Shown: positions 1-10,405, counted from the first letter of the stretch. The stretch is 34,459 nt of DNA from an uncultured Bacteroidota bacterium (GCA_902533035.1 CACAKI010000007.1:1-34459); one strand, 5' to 3'. The notes: a model not told the origin generated them from the letters alone. Numbers and translations: made by a program.

Positions 1-3
1 GAC

Positions 4-34
4 AAAAAAGCCCTGAAGATTTCGGGGCTTTTTT
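4..34. terminator. Rho-independent, potentially bidirectional terminator
   Basis: AAAAAAGCCCTGAA-GAT-TTCGGGGCTTTTTT: 14-bp stem with one G.U pair, 3-nt loop, flanked by A and T tracts. Confidence 0.85.
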
Positions 35-64
35 ATATATTCGTAAACTATAAATCTAAATAAG

Positions 65-1087
65 ATGAATGTTAAAAAATTTATTTTCTTTATTTTCCCT
101 TTTATTACTTTTTCCCAGACATATAAAAATGGAGAATGGACTGGAAGCGAACACACCCCTCAAACACAACAACAAGAATTAAAAATAGAGAAAAAAGAAA
201 TTCTAAGAAAAAGTGTCTCTAAAATAAAAGATGGACAGAAATGGTTTGGAGAATTAATTTTATTTGAAGACTCTACTGCAAAATGGGTTTCATGGACACC
301 ACAAGAAATAGAAACATCTCGAGAGATTTTAAAAATAAAATCTGATACAATGAAGATTTTTAATGAATACTGGAGCACCACAAAACTATTTCCATATAAA
401 AAACAAAACCTTCAAAATTTAAAAGATACTATTCTAATTGACTTAGAAGTTTCAGGGAGTTTTTACTGCAGCCCAAGTAATAAAGTTAATTCACCTTTCG
501 GTTGGAGATACAGGCGACAACATCATGGAGTTGATACTCACGGAAAAGAAGGTGACACATTAAGAGCTGCATTCGATGGAAAAGTAAGATTTTCTGGTTA
601 TAATGACGGAGGATATGGTCATTTAATAATAATAAGACATTTCAATGGACTTGAAACTTATTATGCACATCAAAGTAAAAGAATTTCTCAAGCGGGTGAT
701 ATTGTAAAAGCAGGGGATGTTATAGGATTAATGGGAGAAACAGGAAGAGCAGATGGACCACATCTACATTTTGAAATGCGATATTACGATCAAGCTTTCA
801 ATCCAGAAAATTTAATTGACATCAAAAATCAAAAAATAAAAGACAAATTTAAAGTTATAGGGAAAAATGGAGAAGAAAGTTATATATACCCCCTAAGTAA
901 AAAAGATTTTTCTTATATCAAAAAAAATAATTCAAAAAAATATCACACTGTCAAAAAAGGAGAAACATTAGGATATCTTGGACAGAAATATTATGGAGAA
1001 GCTTATAATGGAGCACAAAAAATAATGAAATTAAATAAATTAAAATCGGATATAATACATCCAGGACAAAAACTAAGAGTAAAATAG
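65..1087 (+). CDS. M23 family metallopeptidase with C-terminal LysM domain
   Basis: Signal peptide; SPFGWRYRRQHHGVDTHGKEGD...HLHFEM (LytM/M23 zinc motifs); C-terminal YHTVKKGETLGYLGQKYYG...KLNKLKSDIIHPGQKLRV (LysM). Confidence 0.93.
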   Translation: MNVKKFIFFIFPFITFSQTYKNGEWTGSEHTPQTQQQELKIEKKEILRKSVSKIKDGQKWFGELILFEDSTAKWVSWTPQEIETSREILKIKSDTMKIFNEYWSTTKLFPYKKQNLQNLKDTILIDLEVSGSFYCSPSNKVNSPFGWRYRRQHHGVDTHGKEGDTLRAAFDGKVRFSGYNDGGYGHLIIIRHFNGLETYYAHQSKRISQAGDIVKAGDVIGLMGETGRADGPHLHFEMRYYDQAFNPENLIDIKNQKIKDKFKVIGKNGEESYIYPLSKKDFSYIKKNNSKKYHTVKKGETLGYLGQKYYGEAYNGAQKIMKLNKLKSDIIHPGQKLRVK

Positions 1088-1088
1088 A

Positions 1089-2345
1089 CTATTTTGATTT
1101 TAAATAAATAGTATAGTTTTGTTTTCTGTCTTTCCAATGATAACCTAAAGAGAAAGGTAAATCTCCACCGTGATTTTTTGAATTTTTAAAGAAAGAATTT
1201 AAATCTTCCTGCATCATATAAGGCCATCTGTCAAAATCCTTAATAGGTTTTTCATAAGTACCAAAAGGAATTATATTCCAATCATTTTTTTTGAAATATT
1301 TAAAAGGAACCCCTGTGTCATCCTGAAAAATAGACTTACTTTTACTAAGAATGACATTAATCACATTATTAAATGACAAATCAGGCTTATTGTGATGCAT
1401 CATGTAAGAGGCTGCTTTTATAAAAGTATTACAAGTTCTCATATTATTTAAAAAAACTAATAAATTAGGATTATTATGGTAAACTCTTTTATTGTTTCTA
1501 CCTGTTAATGCTTGATCGGACATGTCACAAGAAAAATAAATTAATTTTTTTAATTTATTATCTGATGTTTTAAAACAAAATCGAACACCATCTACACCAT
1601 TAGAATTCCATCCTTCATTAACTGTTTTCTCTTCAATTATATTCCCTAAACTATCTAATGTAATTTTTTCAACACTAACTATATCATGATTAGTTCTTTT
1701 TATGAACCAATAAAGAGTAGAAAGCACTCCATCTACTTTATTTGTCGCAATATCATCTTCCATGTTTCCAGTGATAAAATAACTACGCATATAAATATCC
1801 CTCAAGAAGATATTTAAATTCATCGCATAATTTTGAGTGCTATCTATTGAAAAACTTGAAAAATCAGGAATACTACCAATATCTTCTAATGCTAAAAGTA
1901 TATATTCATTTGCATTTGGAAAAAATTGAAAAGCATGTAAAAAATCAGGACCAGAAAATGGATAAAATAAAAGAGCTGTGTCTGTCTCCGATAAAAGATG
2001 CTTTTGACCAAATTTCATCATTGGATCTAATCTTTCTTTTTTGATTAAATTAAAATCTTTATTTATTCTATTAGAAAATTCATTCCAAAAATCAGGATTA
2101 AAAGAACCATAAAACAAAGAAGTATCCACTCCAGATAAAAAACTTGCCACTCCATCCTCAACAAGATTCGTTTTTATTGACACATCCTCAATTGGATCAA
2201 CAACTGTTGTTTTCGATTCATCATCTAATAATATAGGATTCTGAATAGATTCAGGGCTAGAATTCAAAATCACATCCCATGGAACAAAAAAAGAAACAAC
2301 TAACGTTAGTACTAAAAATAGACCTAATAAATTATACTTTTTCAA
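1089..2345 (-). CDS. Hypothetical protein with N-terminal membrane anchor/signal
   Basis: Intact 418-aa ORF with N-terminal hydrophobic segment; no family recognised. Confidence 0.75.
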   Translation of the reverse strand: MKKYNLLGLFLVLTLVVSFFVPWDVILNSSPESIQNPILLDDESKTTVVDPIEDVSIKTNLVEDGVASFLSGVDTSLFYGSFNPDFWNEFSNRINKDFNLIKKERLDPMMKFGQKHLLSETDTALLFYPFSGPDFLHAFQFFPNANEYILLALEDIGSIPDFSSFSIDSTQNYAMNLNIFLRDIYMRSYFITGNMEDDIATNKVDGVLSTLYWFIKRTNHDIVSVEKITLDSLGNIIEEKTVNEGWNSNGVDGVRFCFKTSDNKLKKLIYFSCDMSDQALTGRNNKRVYHNNPNLLVFLNNMRTCNTFIKAASYMMHHNKPDLSFNNVINVILSKSKSIFQDDTGVPFKYFKKNDWNIIPFGTYEKPIKDFDRWPYMMQEDLNSFFKNSKNHGGDLPFSLGYHWKDRKQNYTIYLKSK

Positions 2346-2384
2346 ACTATAAAAACTAATTTTGAGTAAAAATACTAAAATTTT

Positions 2385-4238
2385 ATGCGGAAATTTTACT
2401 TTGTACCTTTTTTAATACTTCTTATCTCAAGTTGTGGAACAACTTATGATAAAGATTTACTTATTAGAAATAATCAGGAATCTTTTAAAAAAGACAGTTT
2501 ATACAAAGTAAATGAAAGAATAAAATATATAGATTCAATATTTTTTTATGTGAAAAATGAAAATAATATAAACTTATATACTCATTTTATAAATAGCTTT
2601 CCGAAATCCAAAAATGCCCCAATTGCAAAACAAGAAAGAAAAAAATTATTTCTAATTAAAGAAAAAGTCATAGAGTCAAATTTAGACATAGAAAGCTTAA
2701 TAGCAGCAAACCCCTGTTATATACCTATTTATAAAAATATTGATTATATAAATAAGAAGAATTTTCAACTGCATGAAATTATAAACTCAGATTTAGACTC
2801 ATCAAATCCATACAGAAATAGATTTGTAGTTGCTGACTTAAACACGTTAAATAAAAAAGGTAAATCAAGAGGAATAAAAGAAATTCACTATAACCCAAAA
2901 AAAAGTTGGGAGTTTTTAGATCTTTTTGGGTTTTTAGAAAAAGAACAATTCAATATAGATTCTATAGAAAATATTAAACCTGAAAAACTAAACATATCAA
3001 AAGAGTACAATAAAAAAAACATTCTATTTCAATTAAAAATATTTCAAAATTATCTTCAAAAAGTAGCAAAATACAAAGAACCTGAAATTGAAAAAGCATA
3101 CAGTATTTATCAAGGAAGAAAGTATAATGTAGGGCAAAATCTTTGTTTTTGTGAACTTAGGGGAGACACTATTTTTTTAGAAGCAAAGCACATTACCTCA
3201 TCTCAAGGAAAAACAAGAATATTTAAAAGAGATAGTATAACTCAAGAATACGTTTTAAATGAGAGAGGAAAAAGAATCAGTTTATACTCTAATCGTTTTC
3301 CTATAAACCAACACAGAGGTTATTATGCTCCAGTTAATAAATTATCCTCCAGAAATTGGGATAGAGAAAGAGATTATAATGAATTTGATGCCTTTAGAGA
3401 CAGTCTTTTAGGTGGAGGAAAATCAACTGTTGCTTTATTTGATTCTGTAGTCCCATTACCTAATTTTATTACATTATTTCCAAATAAAAATAAGTATCGT
3501 AAAGCTGTTTTAAAAAATGGCATTCATGAAGGAAGTTTAAATCTGATGAGCAGGTGTATGCTAGGGACCCCGCAAAGTCTAGGGTGTTTTCGAATGAACG
3601 ATTATGGATCAAAATTCGCTAGATGGTGGATCCCAAATCACACTAACTTTTTTGTTTATTTTGATGAAAAAAAATACTCTGGAGAACAAATTGATTCAGC
3701 TCAAGCACTTGTTCCATTTCAATCAAAAAATGAAGGTGATATATTTAGAGGTTGGATACATAAAAATTATCCTAAATATGCGAAAGAAATAGATTTGGAC
3801 ATTAGTGGCTCTTGTAATAATTGTTTTGTATACTTAGCATGGCAAAAATATGGACAAGAATTTTTAAATTCCAATGAAGGATCTTTTTTTAGAAAAAGGA
3901 AAATTGAAGCATCAAATAAAAGTGAAGAAAAAATAAATTCATCAAATGAAAAAACACAAAATAAAAAAGAAAATTTTTTTCGAGAAAATCCTAAATTTTT
4001 AATATCAAAAAAGTATGAAATTGTTATCAATTGCTTAGAAAATGAAAAAAAAGCTAATCGTTACATAAAAAAATTAAAAACTAAAAACTACAATCCAACA
4101 TTTTCACTCAATGAAAAAGGAAATTGTTACATCATAAAACTAGGATTGTTTTTTGAAAAAAATGAAGCAATAAAATATTTAAAAAAAATACAATCTGAAA
4201 TCACAGAAGATGCCTGGATTTATATTTCAATGAAATAA
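2385..4238 (+). CDS. Lipoprotein with L,D-transpeptidase (YkuD)-like region and C-terminal SPOR-like domain
   Basis: Lipobox LLISSCG; GTPQSLGCFRMNDYG resembles the YkuD S-x-G-C-x-R catalytic motif; C-terminal YEIVINCLENEKKANRYIKKLK...YIIKLGLFFEKNEAIKYLKKI is SPOR-like. Confidence 0.6.
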   Translation: MRKFYFVPFLILLISSCGTTYDKDLLIRNNQESFKKDSLYKVNERIKYIDSIFFYVKNENNINLYTHFINSFPKSKNAPIAKQERKKLFLIKEKVIESNLDIESLIAANPCYIPIYKNIDYINKKNFQLHEIINSDLDSSNPYRNRFVVADLNTLNKKGKSRGIKEIHYNPKKSWEFLDLFGFLEKEQFNIDSIENIKPEKLNISKEYNKKNILFQLKIFQNYLQKVAKYKEPEIEKAYSIYQGRKYNVGQNLCFCELRGDTIFLEAKHITSSQGKTRIFKRDSITQEYVLNERGKRISLYSNRFPINQHRGYYAPVNKLSSRNWDRERDYNEFDAFRDSLLGGGKSTVALFDSVVPLPNFITLFPNKNKYRKAVLKNGIHEGSLNLMSRCMLGTPQSLGCFRMNDYGSKFARWWIPNHTNFFVYFDEKKYSGEQIDSAQALVPFQSKNEGDIFRGWIHKNYPKYAKEIDLDISGSCNNCFVYLAWQKYGQEFLNSNEGSFFRKRKIEASNKSEEKINSSNEKTQNKKENFFRENPKFLISKKYEIVINCLENEKKANRYIKKLKTKNYNPTFSLNEKGNCYIIKLGLFFEKNEAIKYLKKIQSEITEDAWIYISMK

Positions 4239-4251
4239 ATACTGATTTTTA

Positions 4252-5640
4252 TTAAAAGAAATATTGTGTAAAAAGAAAGAAAATCTCACCTAAAATTATT
4301 GCCCATAATATCAACATTCTAGAATTAGAACGAGTAACATAAAGGTAAAAAATCTGACCTAAAACGATTGTCCAAAAAACATATATTAGCATTGTAAAAT
4401 CATCAGAAATCAAATGATACATCATCCAAAGGTTCACAACAACAAAAAGAAAACCACATATAATATTTCCTAATGGAAGAACAAAAGCATTAGGGTCTTT
4501 GAATTTTTTTCTAACTAATAATAATCCTAACACTACTAAAACAGAAAAAAAAGATAAACAAACGCCTATATACCTAACAATCCAATCAAAAGAAGCTGTT
4601 TGAATCATAATTATAGGTAATATCATAAAACAAAGTATTGCAATATATGGAGATGAATTTTTATTTTTTTTATTTAATACTTTAAGCGCTTTATAATCTT
4701 TTCCCATAATATCCAAAACTGAGGGCCCTGCTATAAATAAAGAACTAAGAGATGATAATAAAGCTATTCCAAAAATCAATGATAATGATGCCGCTATTTG
4801 ATCAGAAAAAATTGTTTTTAAAAAAATATTAGCAATGTCTGTCTGACCTGTTAAATCATCAAGTTCTACGGAAAAAAGAAATGCAGAATTTAAGCCTAAG
4901 TATAAAACACTAACAAATAATGTCCCTAAAATTAAAGAGTATGGAATGTTTTTTCTTGGATTTTCAATTTTATCTGCAAAATAAACAGAAGCATTCCAAC
5001 CAGAGAAAGCAAAACAGACATATACTAAAGAAATTGCAAAATCAGAGCTAAATATTAAATCAAAATCATTAACTCCATTATTCAATGGATTAAAAATTAG
5101 TGAACTTCTAGAAAAATCCCCAAACATTAAAAGAATAATTGGTAAAAATATTATTGCAAGAATTAATAAAATTTTAAATCTAGTTGCAATATTTTGAAAA
5201 AAACCGCCAATTTTAATTCCAAATAAATGAATAGAACCTATTAATATAATTACAGAACTAGCTATATAAGTGTGAGTAATACCAAAAAAATCATTTGTAT
5301 ATTCTCCTATTGCAATTGCAACAGCTGCTATCGGAGCAGCAAAACCAACAAAAAAACTAATCCAACCAGCCATAAAACCCAACCATTCGGAATAAATCTT
5401 AGATAAATACTTATATTCCCCTCCTGACTCTTTTATTCTTGTAGCAATCTCTGAATAAACAAGAGCGCCAAATAAAGAAATTAACCCTCCTAAAAACCAT
5501 AAAACCATAATACTAAACCAAGAAGGAATAGCCCCTGTTTGATAACCTAGAGATGTAAAAACACCTGTCCCAATCATGTTAGCAATCACAACATTTATTG
5601 CAACAGTTTTAGAGTATTTCTGATTTTTTAAATTTTTCAT
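4252..5640 (-). CDS. APC superfamily amino acid permease
   Basis: About 12 TM segments; N-terminal VAINVVIANMIGTGVFTSLGYQTG typical of APC transporters. Confidence 0.9.
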   Translation of the reverse strand: MKNLKNQKYSKTVAINVVIANMIGTGVFTSLGYQTGAIPSWFSIMVLWFLGGLISLFGALVYSEIATRIKESGGEYKYLSKIYSEWLGFMAGWISFFVGFAAPIAAVAIAIGEYTNDFFGITHTYIASSVIILIGSIHLFGIKIGGFFQNIATRFKILLILAIIFLPIILLMFGDFSRSSLIFNPLNNGVNDFDLIFSSDFAISLVYVCFAFSGWNASVYFADKIENPRKNIPYSLILGTLFVSVLYLGLNSAFLFSVELDDLTGQTDIANIFLKTIFSDQIAASLSLIFGIALLSSLSSLFIAGPSVLDIMGKDYKALKVLNKKNKNSSPYIAILCFMILPIIMIQTASFDWIVRYIGVCLSFFSVLVVLGLLLVRKKFKDPNAFVLPLGNIICGFLFVVVNLWMMYHLISDDFTMLIYVFWTIVLGQIFYLYVTRSNSRMLILWAIILGEIFFLFTQYFF

Positions 5641-5695
5641 TTATTGATTAAGTTAAAATTATTATTTTAAACACAAAATCATTTATTCAATAATA

Positions 5696-6025
5696 ATGAA
5701 GGAAGAAAAAACCAAACAAATAAAAAAAAGAATAAAAGAGGAAATAAAAAACACTATTTCATCAATCAAAGAATATAAACTCTTAACCAAACCAATTACT
5801 CCAGAAAATGCTATTGGCCGTGTTTCAAGAATGGATGCTATAAATAATAAAAGTGTCATAGAGGCTGCATTGAGGAAAGCAGAAGAAAAATTAAAACAGT
5901 TAGAATTCATAAAAACTCAAGTTGATAATGATGATTTTGGCATTTGTATTAAGTGTTATAAAGAAATACCAATAGCAAGAATTTTAATTGTACCACACAG
6001 TAGATATTGTGTGAATTGTGCATAA
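5696..6025 (+). CDS. TraR/DksA-type zinc finger protein
   Basis: Coiled coil followed by DNDDFGICIKCYKEIPIARILIVPHSRYCVNCA (C-x2-C...C-x2-C DksA C4 finger). Confidence 0.9.
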   Translation: MKEEKTKQIKKRIKEEIKNTISSIKEYKLLTKPITPENAIGRVSRMDAINNKSVIEAALRKAEEKLKQLEFIKTQVDNDDFGICIKCYKEIPIARILIVPHSRYCVNCA

Positions 6026-6027
6026 AA

Positions 6028-6615
6028 ATGAAATTATTATTTATATTAATTATTATGATTAACCCCCTATTAAAAAGTCAAAATATTGAAAAAAAAATAT
6101 ATTTCGGGGGAGGTTGCTTTTGGTGCATAGAAGCTTTTTTTGAAAATGTAAAAGGTGTGACAAATGTTGTAAGTGGATATTCAGGAGGGAATGTCAAAAA
6201 CCCTACATATAAAGAGGTTATAAGTGGAACAACAAATCATGCTGAAATTTGTGAAATAACTTATAAGCCAAAAAAAATTAATTTAAAGTCTTTACTTGAA
6301 ATTTTTTTTACTTCACATAACCCCACAACAATAAATAGACAAGGAAATGATATTGGGAGTCAATATCGTTCTATAATAATGTATGAAGATCAAATAGATC
6401 AGAAACAAATTATAGATTTTATATCTGAAATACAAGAGAGTATTTTTAAGAAACAAAAAATAGTAACCAAAATCGAAAAATTAAAAGAATTCTATGTAGC
6501 GGAAGAATACCATCAAAACTTTTATAAACTAAATAAAAATTACCCTTATTGTATAATGATCATCAATCCAAAAATCCAAGAATTAAGAAAAAAATTGAAA
6601 AAATATTATAAATAA
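6028..6615 (+). CDS. msrA: Peptide-methionine (S)-S-oxide reductase MsrA
   Basis: YFGGGCFWCIEAFFENVKGVTNVVSGYSGG; ATG at 6028 preferred over the TTG at 6007 that overlaps the upstream gene. Confidence 0.94.
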   Translation: MKLLFILIIMINPLLKSQNIEKKIYFGGGCFWCIEAFFENVKGVTNVVSGYSGGNVKNPTYKEVISGTTNHAEICEITYKPKKINLKSLLEIFFTSHNPTTINRQGNDIGSQYRSIIMYEDQIDQKQIIDFISEIQESIFKKQKIVTKIEKLKEFYVAEEYHQNFYKLNKNYPYCIMIINPKIQELRKKLKKYYK

Positions 6616-6635
6616 AAATTGCTTAAATTTAAAGT

Positions 6636-7487
6636 ATGCAAAACAAAAAAAATTTCTTAATCATCATTTTTTTCTTACCAATATCTATTTTATCTCAGGA
6701 TGAAAAAAAACTAAGTAAAAAAGAAGCAAATGAAGAGGTGAAAAGACTAACTATTTTAACAGAAGAATTACAATCTGAAAAAGAAGAGTTAAATAATAAA
6801 TTAATGATTGAATATGAAAAATTGCTATCTCAAATGGACGAAAATAGTAACCTAAGAACTGAAAATGGAGAATTAAAAAGTGAGATAAGAGACATGCAAC
6901 AAGAATTAGTCGAGCTACAAAAATTACTTGCTAAAACAGAAAATGAAAAATTAAGCTTAATAGAAGAAAATAACACACAAAAAAATAATATTAGATTAGA
7001 TAGCATCTCACTAAAAAATTTAAATGACAGTATTATTTTTATAAAAAATTTAAGTGATAGCCTTTTAAAAGAACAAATGAATATAGAAGAAGAAGTATTA
7101 GGAGAAAACTCTGTAGAATTATTATTATACTTAGAAGATGGAAGTAATTACTTTGAAGGAGATGAGTGGTGGTTTTACTTTTATTATTTAAATGAAAAAA
7201 ATAATACAAAAACACACTTTCTAATGTTTGCTTCTCCAGTAAACGAAGTAAAATTAAAAGGAAGTTTAGAACAATCTGGATTCTATGGATGGGAAACTGA
7301 AGAAATGGAAAATGAATGGGTTCGAAAAGATTTATATAAAGTAACTTTCAAATTAGATTATTATGGATATGAAACTACTGATGTTTGGTGTAAACTTATT
7401 GAATTAGAATTAGCAGAAGATTTATCTAAGGAAGAAATAGAATATATGCCTGAACCTTATTTCATAATAAATCATTTAAATGACTAG
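6636..7487 (+). CDS. Secreted coiled-coil hypothetical protein
   Basis: Signal peptide, long heptad-rich region, acidic C-terminal domain; no family recognised. Confidence 0.75.
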   Translation: MQNKKNFLIIIFFLPISILSQDEKKLSKKEANEEVKRLTILTEELQSEKEELNNKLMIEYEKLLSQMDENSNLRTENGELKSEIRDMQQELVELQKLLAKTENEKLSLIEENNTQKNNIRLDSISLKNLNDSIIFIKNLSDSLLKEQMNIEEEVLGENSVELLLYLEDGSNYFEGDEWWFYFYYLNEKNNTKTHFLMFASPVNEVKLKGSLEQSGFYGWETEEMENEWVRKDLYKVTFKLDYYGYETTDVWCKLIELELAEDLSKEEIEYMPEPYFIINHLND

Positions 7488-8515
7488 TTCTTTTTAGAGC
7501 CTAGCCATGTCAACACATTATCCTTCCAAATCCTAGCAGATTCTTTTTGACTCAAAATACTATATTCAACAGCATCATCAATGACTCGACCAGGATAAGA
7601 CTTGCCAACACCTTCCATTTCCCCTAAAGGATATGGATCATCAAGGCCAGCAACAATCTGAGAAACCCCTACCCTTTTCTTCATTAGTTCTAATGTATAA
7701 ACATCATGAACTAATGTGTCAAAAAATAAATTTTGATGAGATAAAAATTTTCTTGGATTATGAGCTCCTTTAAATAAATCTTTTCTACCATCATACCCTT
7801 GCACTCTTCTCCCATAATTAGCTATAGCCAACATACAACCATGAGCAAAACAAGTACGAATATTGGGATACTTATCAGGAATTCCTCTGAGTGTAAATAA
7901 ATGAAATGTGTCAGCACATTGAGCCATCATCCATATTAAATGAAAACGCCAATATTTATCTTCTAGCTTAACCATTTTTTCAGCATTATAAGGATGAATT
8001 TCAAGAGACAAAGAATATTTATTTGCTAAATCATAAATAGGGTCTACTTTTTCATCAGCAACTGAAATCCACTTTCCAGATTCAGAAAGAAAATGAGTAG
8101 GCAAGCATAGAACTTTTAAATCTAATTCATTAACACATCTTTCTATTTCCTTTAAAGCATCAGCAAGATATAATGGCTGAACAACAAATCCAGCAGTAAA
8201 TTGATGAGAAAATTTATTTTGAATAGATGCATTAAAATCATTTTGGAATCTTATTGTATCTAAAGTATCTTGTTTTTTCCATCCATTACAATACAATTGA
8301 GATAGTGGTAATACAACAGCATGATCAATATTGTGTTTTTTCATCCATATTAATTTACTATCAATAAAAAAACTAGAATCTGTAATAGGACGAACCCAAT
8401 CACCCTGCCTCATAAATTTTTTATCAAAATCAACCGAAAATAATTTTTTTTTCTTTAAAAAATCCGGAATCTGATTAGGCTCTGGTAATAAGTGAGAATG
8501 AGCATTAATTTTCAT
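7484..8515 (-). CDS. Amidohydrolase-2 family protein, ACMSD-like
   Basis: N-terminal INAHSHLLPE (HxH metal motif), LEIHPYNAEK, CFAHGC, GLDDPYPLGE; overall ACMSD-like TIM-barrel motif order. Confidence 0.8.
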   Translation of the reverse strand: MKINAHSHLLPEPNQIPDFLKKKKLFSVDFDKKFMRQGDWVRPITDSSFFIDSKLIWMKKHNIDHAVVLPLSQLYCNGWKKQDTLDTIRFQNDFNASIQNKFSHQFTAGFVVQPLYLADALKEIERCVNELDLKVLCLPTHFLSESGKWISVADEKVDPIYDLANKYSLSLEIHPYNAEKMVKLEDKYWRFHLIWMMAQCADTFHLFTLRGIPDKYPNIRTCFAHGCMLAIANYGRRVQGYDGRKDLFKGAHNPRKFLSHQNLFFDTLVHDVYTLELMKKRVGVSQIVAGLDDPYPLGEMEGVGKSYPGRVIDDAVEYSILSQKESARIWKDNVLTWLGSKKN

Positions 8516-8575
8516 TTAATAAATTTAAAATGTAATTCAAAATTAAAAAACTTATTTTTAAAAAAAGAAATTATA

Positions 8576-9748
8576 ATGAATCTGGAAAAATCTAGCTCTA
8601 ATTTTTTAATGATTGCAAAAACTATGCACGGGTTAGAAGATGTTCTAATTAACGAACTTAAAGCATTAGGAGCAACAAAAATAAATAAACAAATAAGAGC
8701 TATTGAGTTTTATGGAGACACAGCATTACTTTATAAAAGTAATATTTCCTTAAGAACAGCCTTAAGAATATTAAAACCTATATCTATTTTTTATGTAAAA
8801 AATGAAAATGAATTATATAAAAAAACAAAAGATATAAATTGGGAGAATTATTTATCATTAAATGATACCTTTTTAATAAATACAACTATTAGTGATTCAA
8901 AAGAATTTAATCACAATCAATATATTTCACAAAAAATAAAAGACGCTATAGTAGATCAATTCAGAGAAAAATATGGTAGAAGACCATCAATAAATAAATA
9001 CACCCCAACAATACGAATTAGCGCACACATCAAAAATAACACATGTCAAATATCTTTAGATAGTTCGGGAGAATCTTTACATAAAAGGGGATATAGGATT
9101 CAAAAGGGCGAAGCTCCTATAAATGAAGTGTTAGCAGCTGGGATAATTCTTCTAAGTAATTGGAATAAAGAAACAATATTTAAAGATCCTATGTGTGGAT
9201 CTGGAACTATTATTATAGAAGCTGGGATGATTGCAAAAAATCAAGCTCCAAATATAAAAAGAGAAAAATTTGGCTTTATGAATTGGAAAGATTTCGAAAT
9301 AAATATTTTCAAAAATATAAAGAGAGAAATAATAGAAAAAGAACAGAAATACTCTAAAAAAATTGAAGGATGCGACTACCATTTTGGATCAATTTCAGCA
9401 TCTAGAAAAAACACCTCTGTAGCAAATTTGTCAGAAAATATTCAATTGAAAAGATTTAATTTTTTCAAACAAAATAAATTACATGAAAAAAGACATATTA
9501 TCTTCAATCCACCGTATGGAGAAAGATTAGAAATTCTAGATGAAAATTTTTATGAAAAAATGGGAAGTATACTTAAAAATTATTATATAAATTCTACCAT
9601 TTGGATTATAACATCTGATTATGAAAATATAAAATCTATAGGTCTAAAACCATCAAAAAAAATTCAACTTTTTAACGGAAGTTTAGAGTGTAAACTTTTA
9701 AAATATGAATTATATAGTGGAACTAAAAAAAATAACACCTATTTTTAG
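8576..9748 (+). CDS. THUMP-domain class I SAM-dependent 23S rRNA methyltransferase (RlmL-like)
   Basis: KTMHGLEDVLINELKALGA (THUMP N-term), DSSGESLHKRGYR, DPMCGSGTIIIEA, IIFNPPYGERL (NPPY). Start set at ATG 8576. Confidence 0.92.
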   Translation: MNLEKSSSNFLMIAKTMHGLEDVLINELKALGATKINKQIRAIEFYGDTALLYKSNISLRTALRILKPISIFYVKNENELYKKTKDINWENYLSLNDTFLINTTISDSKEFNHNQYISQKIKDAIVDQFREKYGRRPSINKYTPTIRISAHIKNNTCQISLDSSGESLHKRGYRIQKGEAPINEVLAAGIILLSNWNKETIFKDPMCGSGTIIIEAGMIAKNQAPNIKREKFGFMNWKDFEINIFKNIKREIIEKEQKYSKKIEGCDYHFGSISASRKNTSVANLSENIQLKRFNFFKQNKLHEKRHIIFNPPYGERLEILDENFYEKMGSILKNYYINSTIWIITSDYENIKSIGLKPSKKIQLFNGSLECKLLKYELYSGTKKNNTYF

Positions 9749-9788
9749 ATTTTAAAACATATTATAAACAAAAAATAATTAAAACAAT

Positions 9789-9983
9789 ATGAAAAAAGGA
9801 ACTGTCAAATTCTTTAATGAAACTAAAGGATTTGGATTTATCATTGAAAATGAAACTGAAGAATCACATTTTGTTCATATTTCTGGAGTTATTCATAAAA
9901 TTTCAGAAGGAGACAATGTAGAATATGAATTAGAAGAAGGAAAAAAAGGAATGAACGCCGTCAACGTGAGGCTAATAGAGTAA
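9789..9983 (+). CDS. Cold-shock domain protein
   Basis: MKKGTVKFFNETKGFGFI...HFVHISG: RNP1/RNP2-like cold-shock domain, 64 aa. Confidence 0.95.
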   Translation: MKKGTVKFFNETKGFGFIIENETEESHFVHISGVIHKISEGDNVEYELEEGKKGMNAVNVRLIE

Positions 9984-9988
9984 TCATA

Positions 9989-10399
9989 TTAAAGATTAAA
10001 ATCCTTTTTGATCTCTTCATACACAGGAATTGTTTTTTTAGAAATAAAATCATAGCAAACAATCGTTATTGTGGCAACACAAATAATCTTATCTTCTAAA
10101 AAAATTACCGAAAGATTATCAAAACTTTTTTTACCTATACGAGATATTTTTTGACATATAGTTAATTCTGATGGATGGATTACTTGATTAATATAATCTA
10201 TTTTAACAGATGCTACAATTAAAGATTTTTCTTGAAAATTGATACTCCATCTTTTAAAAAATAATAGGCGAGCATCCTCTAAATAACTTAGAAAAGTTGC
10301 ATTATTTACATGTTTAAAAGCATCAAGATCTCTAAATCGAGTTTTAATTTTATGCTGAAAATAAAAATCATTAATATTAAAATCATTAGAGTTTTTCAT
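9989..10399 (-). CDS. Acyl-CoA thioesterase (hot-dog, 4HBT/YbgC type)
   Basis: KIKTRFRDLDAFKHVNNATFLSYLEDARLLFF: canonical 4HBT motif. Confidence 0.9.
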   Translation of the reverse strand: MKNSNDFNINDFYFQHKIKTRFRDLDAFKHVNNATFLSYLEDARLLFFKRWSINFQEKSLIVASVKIDYINQVIHPSELTICQKISRIGKKSFDNLSVIFLEDKIICVATITIVCYDFISKKTIPVYEEIKKDFNL

Positions 10400-10405
10400 T
10401 TTTCT

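Noticed and set aside
38-64. AATCTAAAT upstream of the M23 peptidase as a fourth operator
   Set aside because: Only one half-site matches; the partner half does not pair, so it is indistinguishable from AT-rich background.
160-381. ORF-track entries antisense or out-of-frame inside larger genes (160..381, 1847..2044, 3604..3792, 3767..4030, 5683..5910, 9152..9382, 10698..10883, 12892..13095, 14571..14768, 15110..15337, 16923..17222, 19493..19699, 21376..21597, 24336..24542, 33874..34056)
   Set aside because: Each lies within or mostly over a well-supported gene in another frame, has biased low-complexity composition and no recognisable domain.
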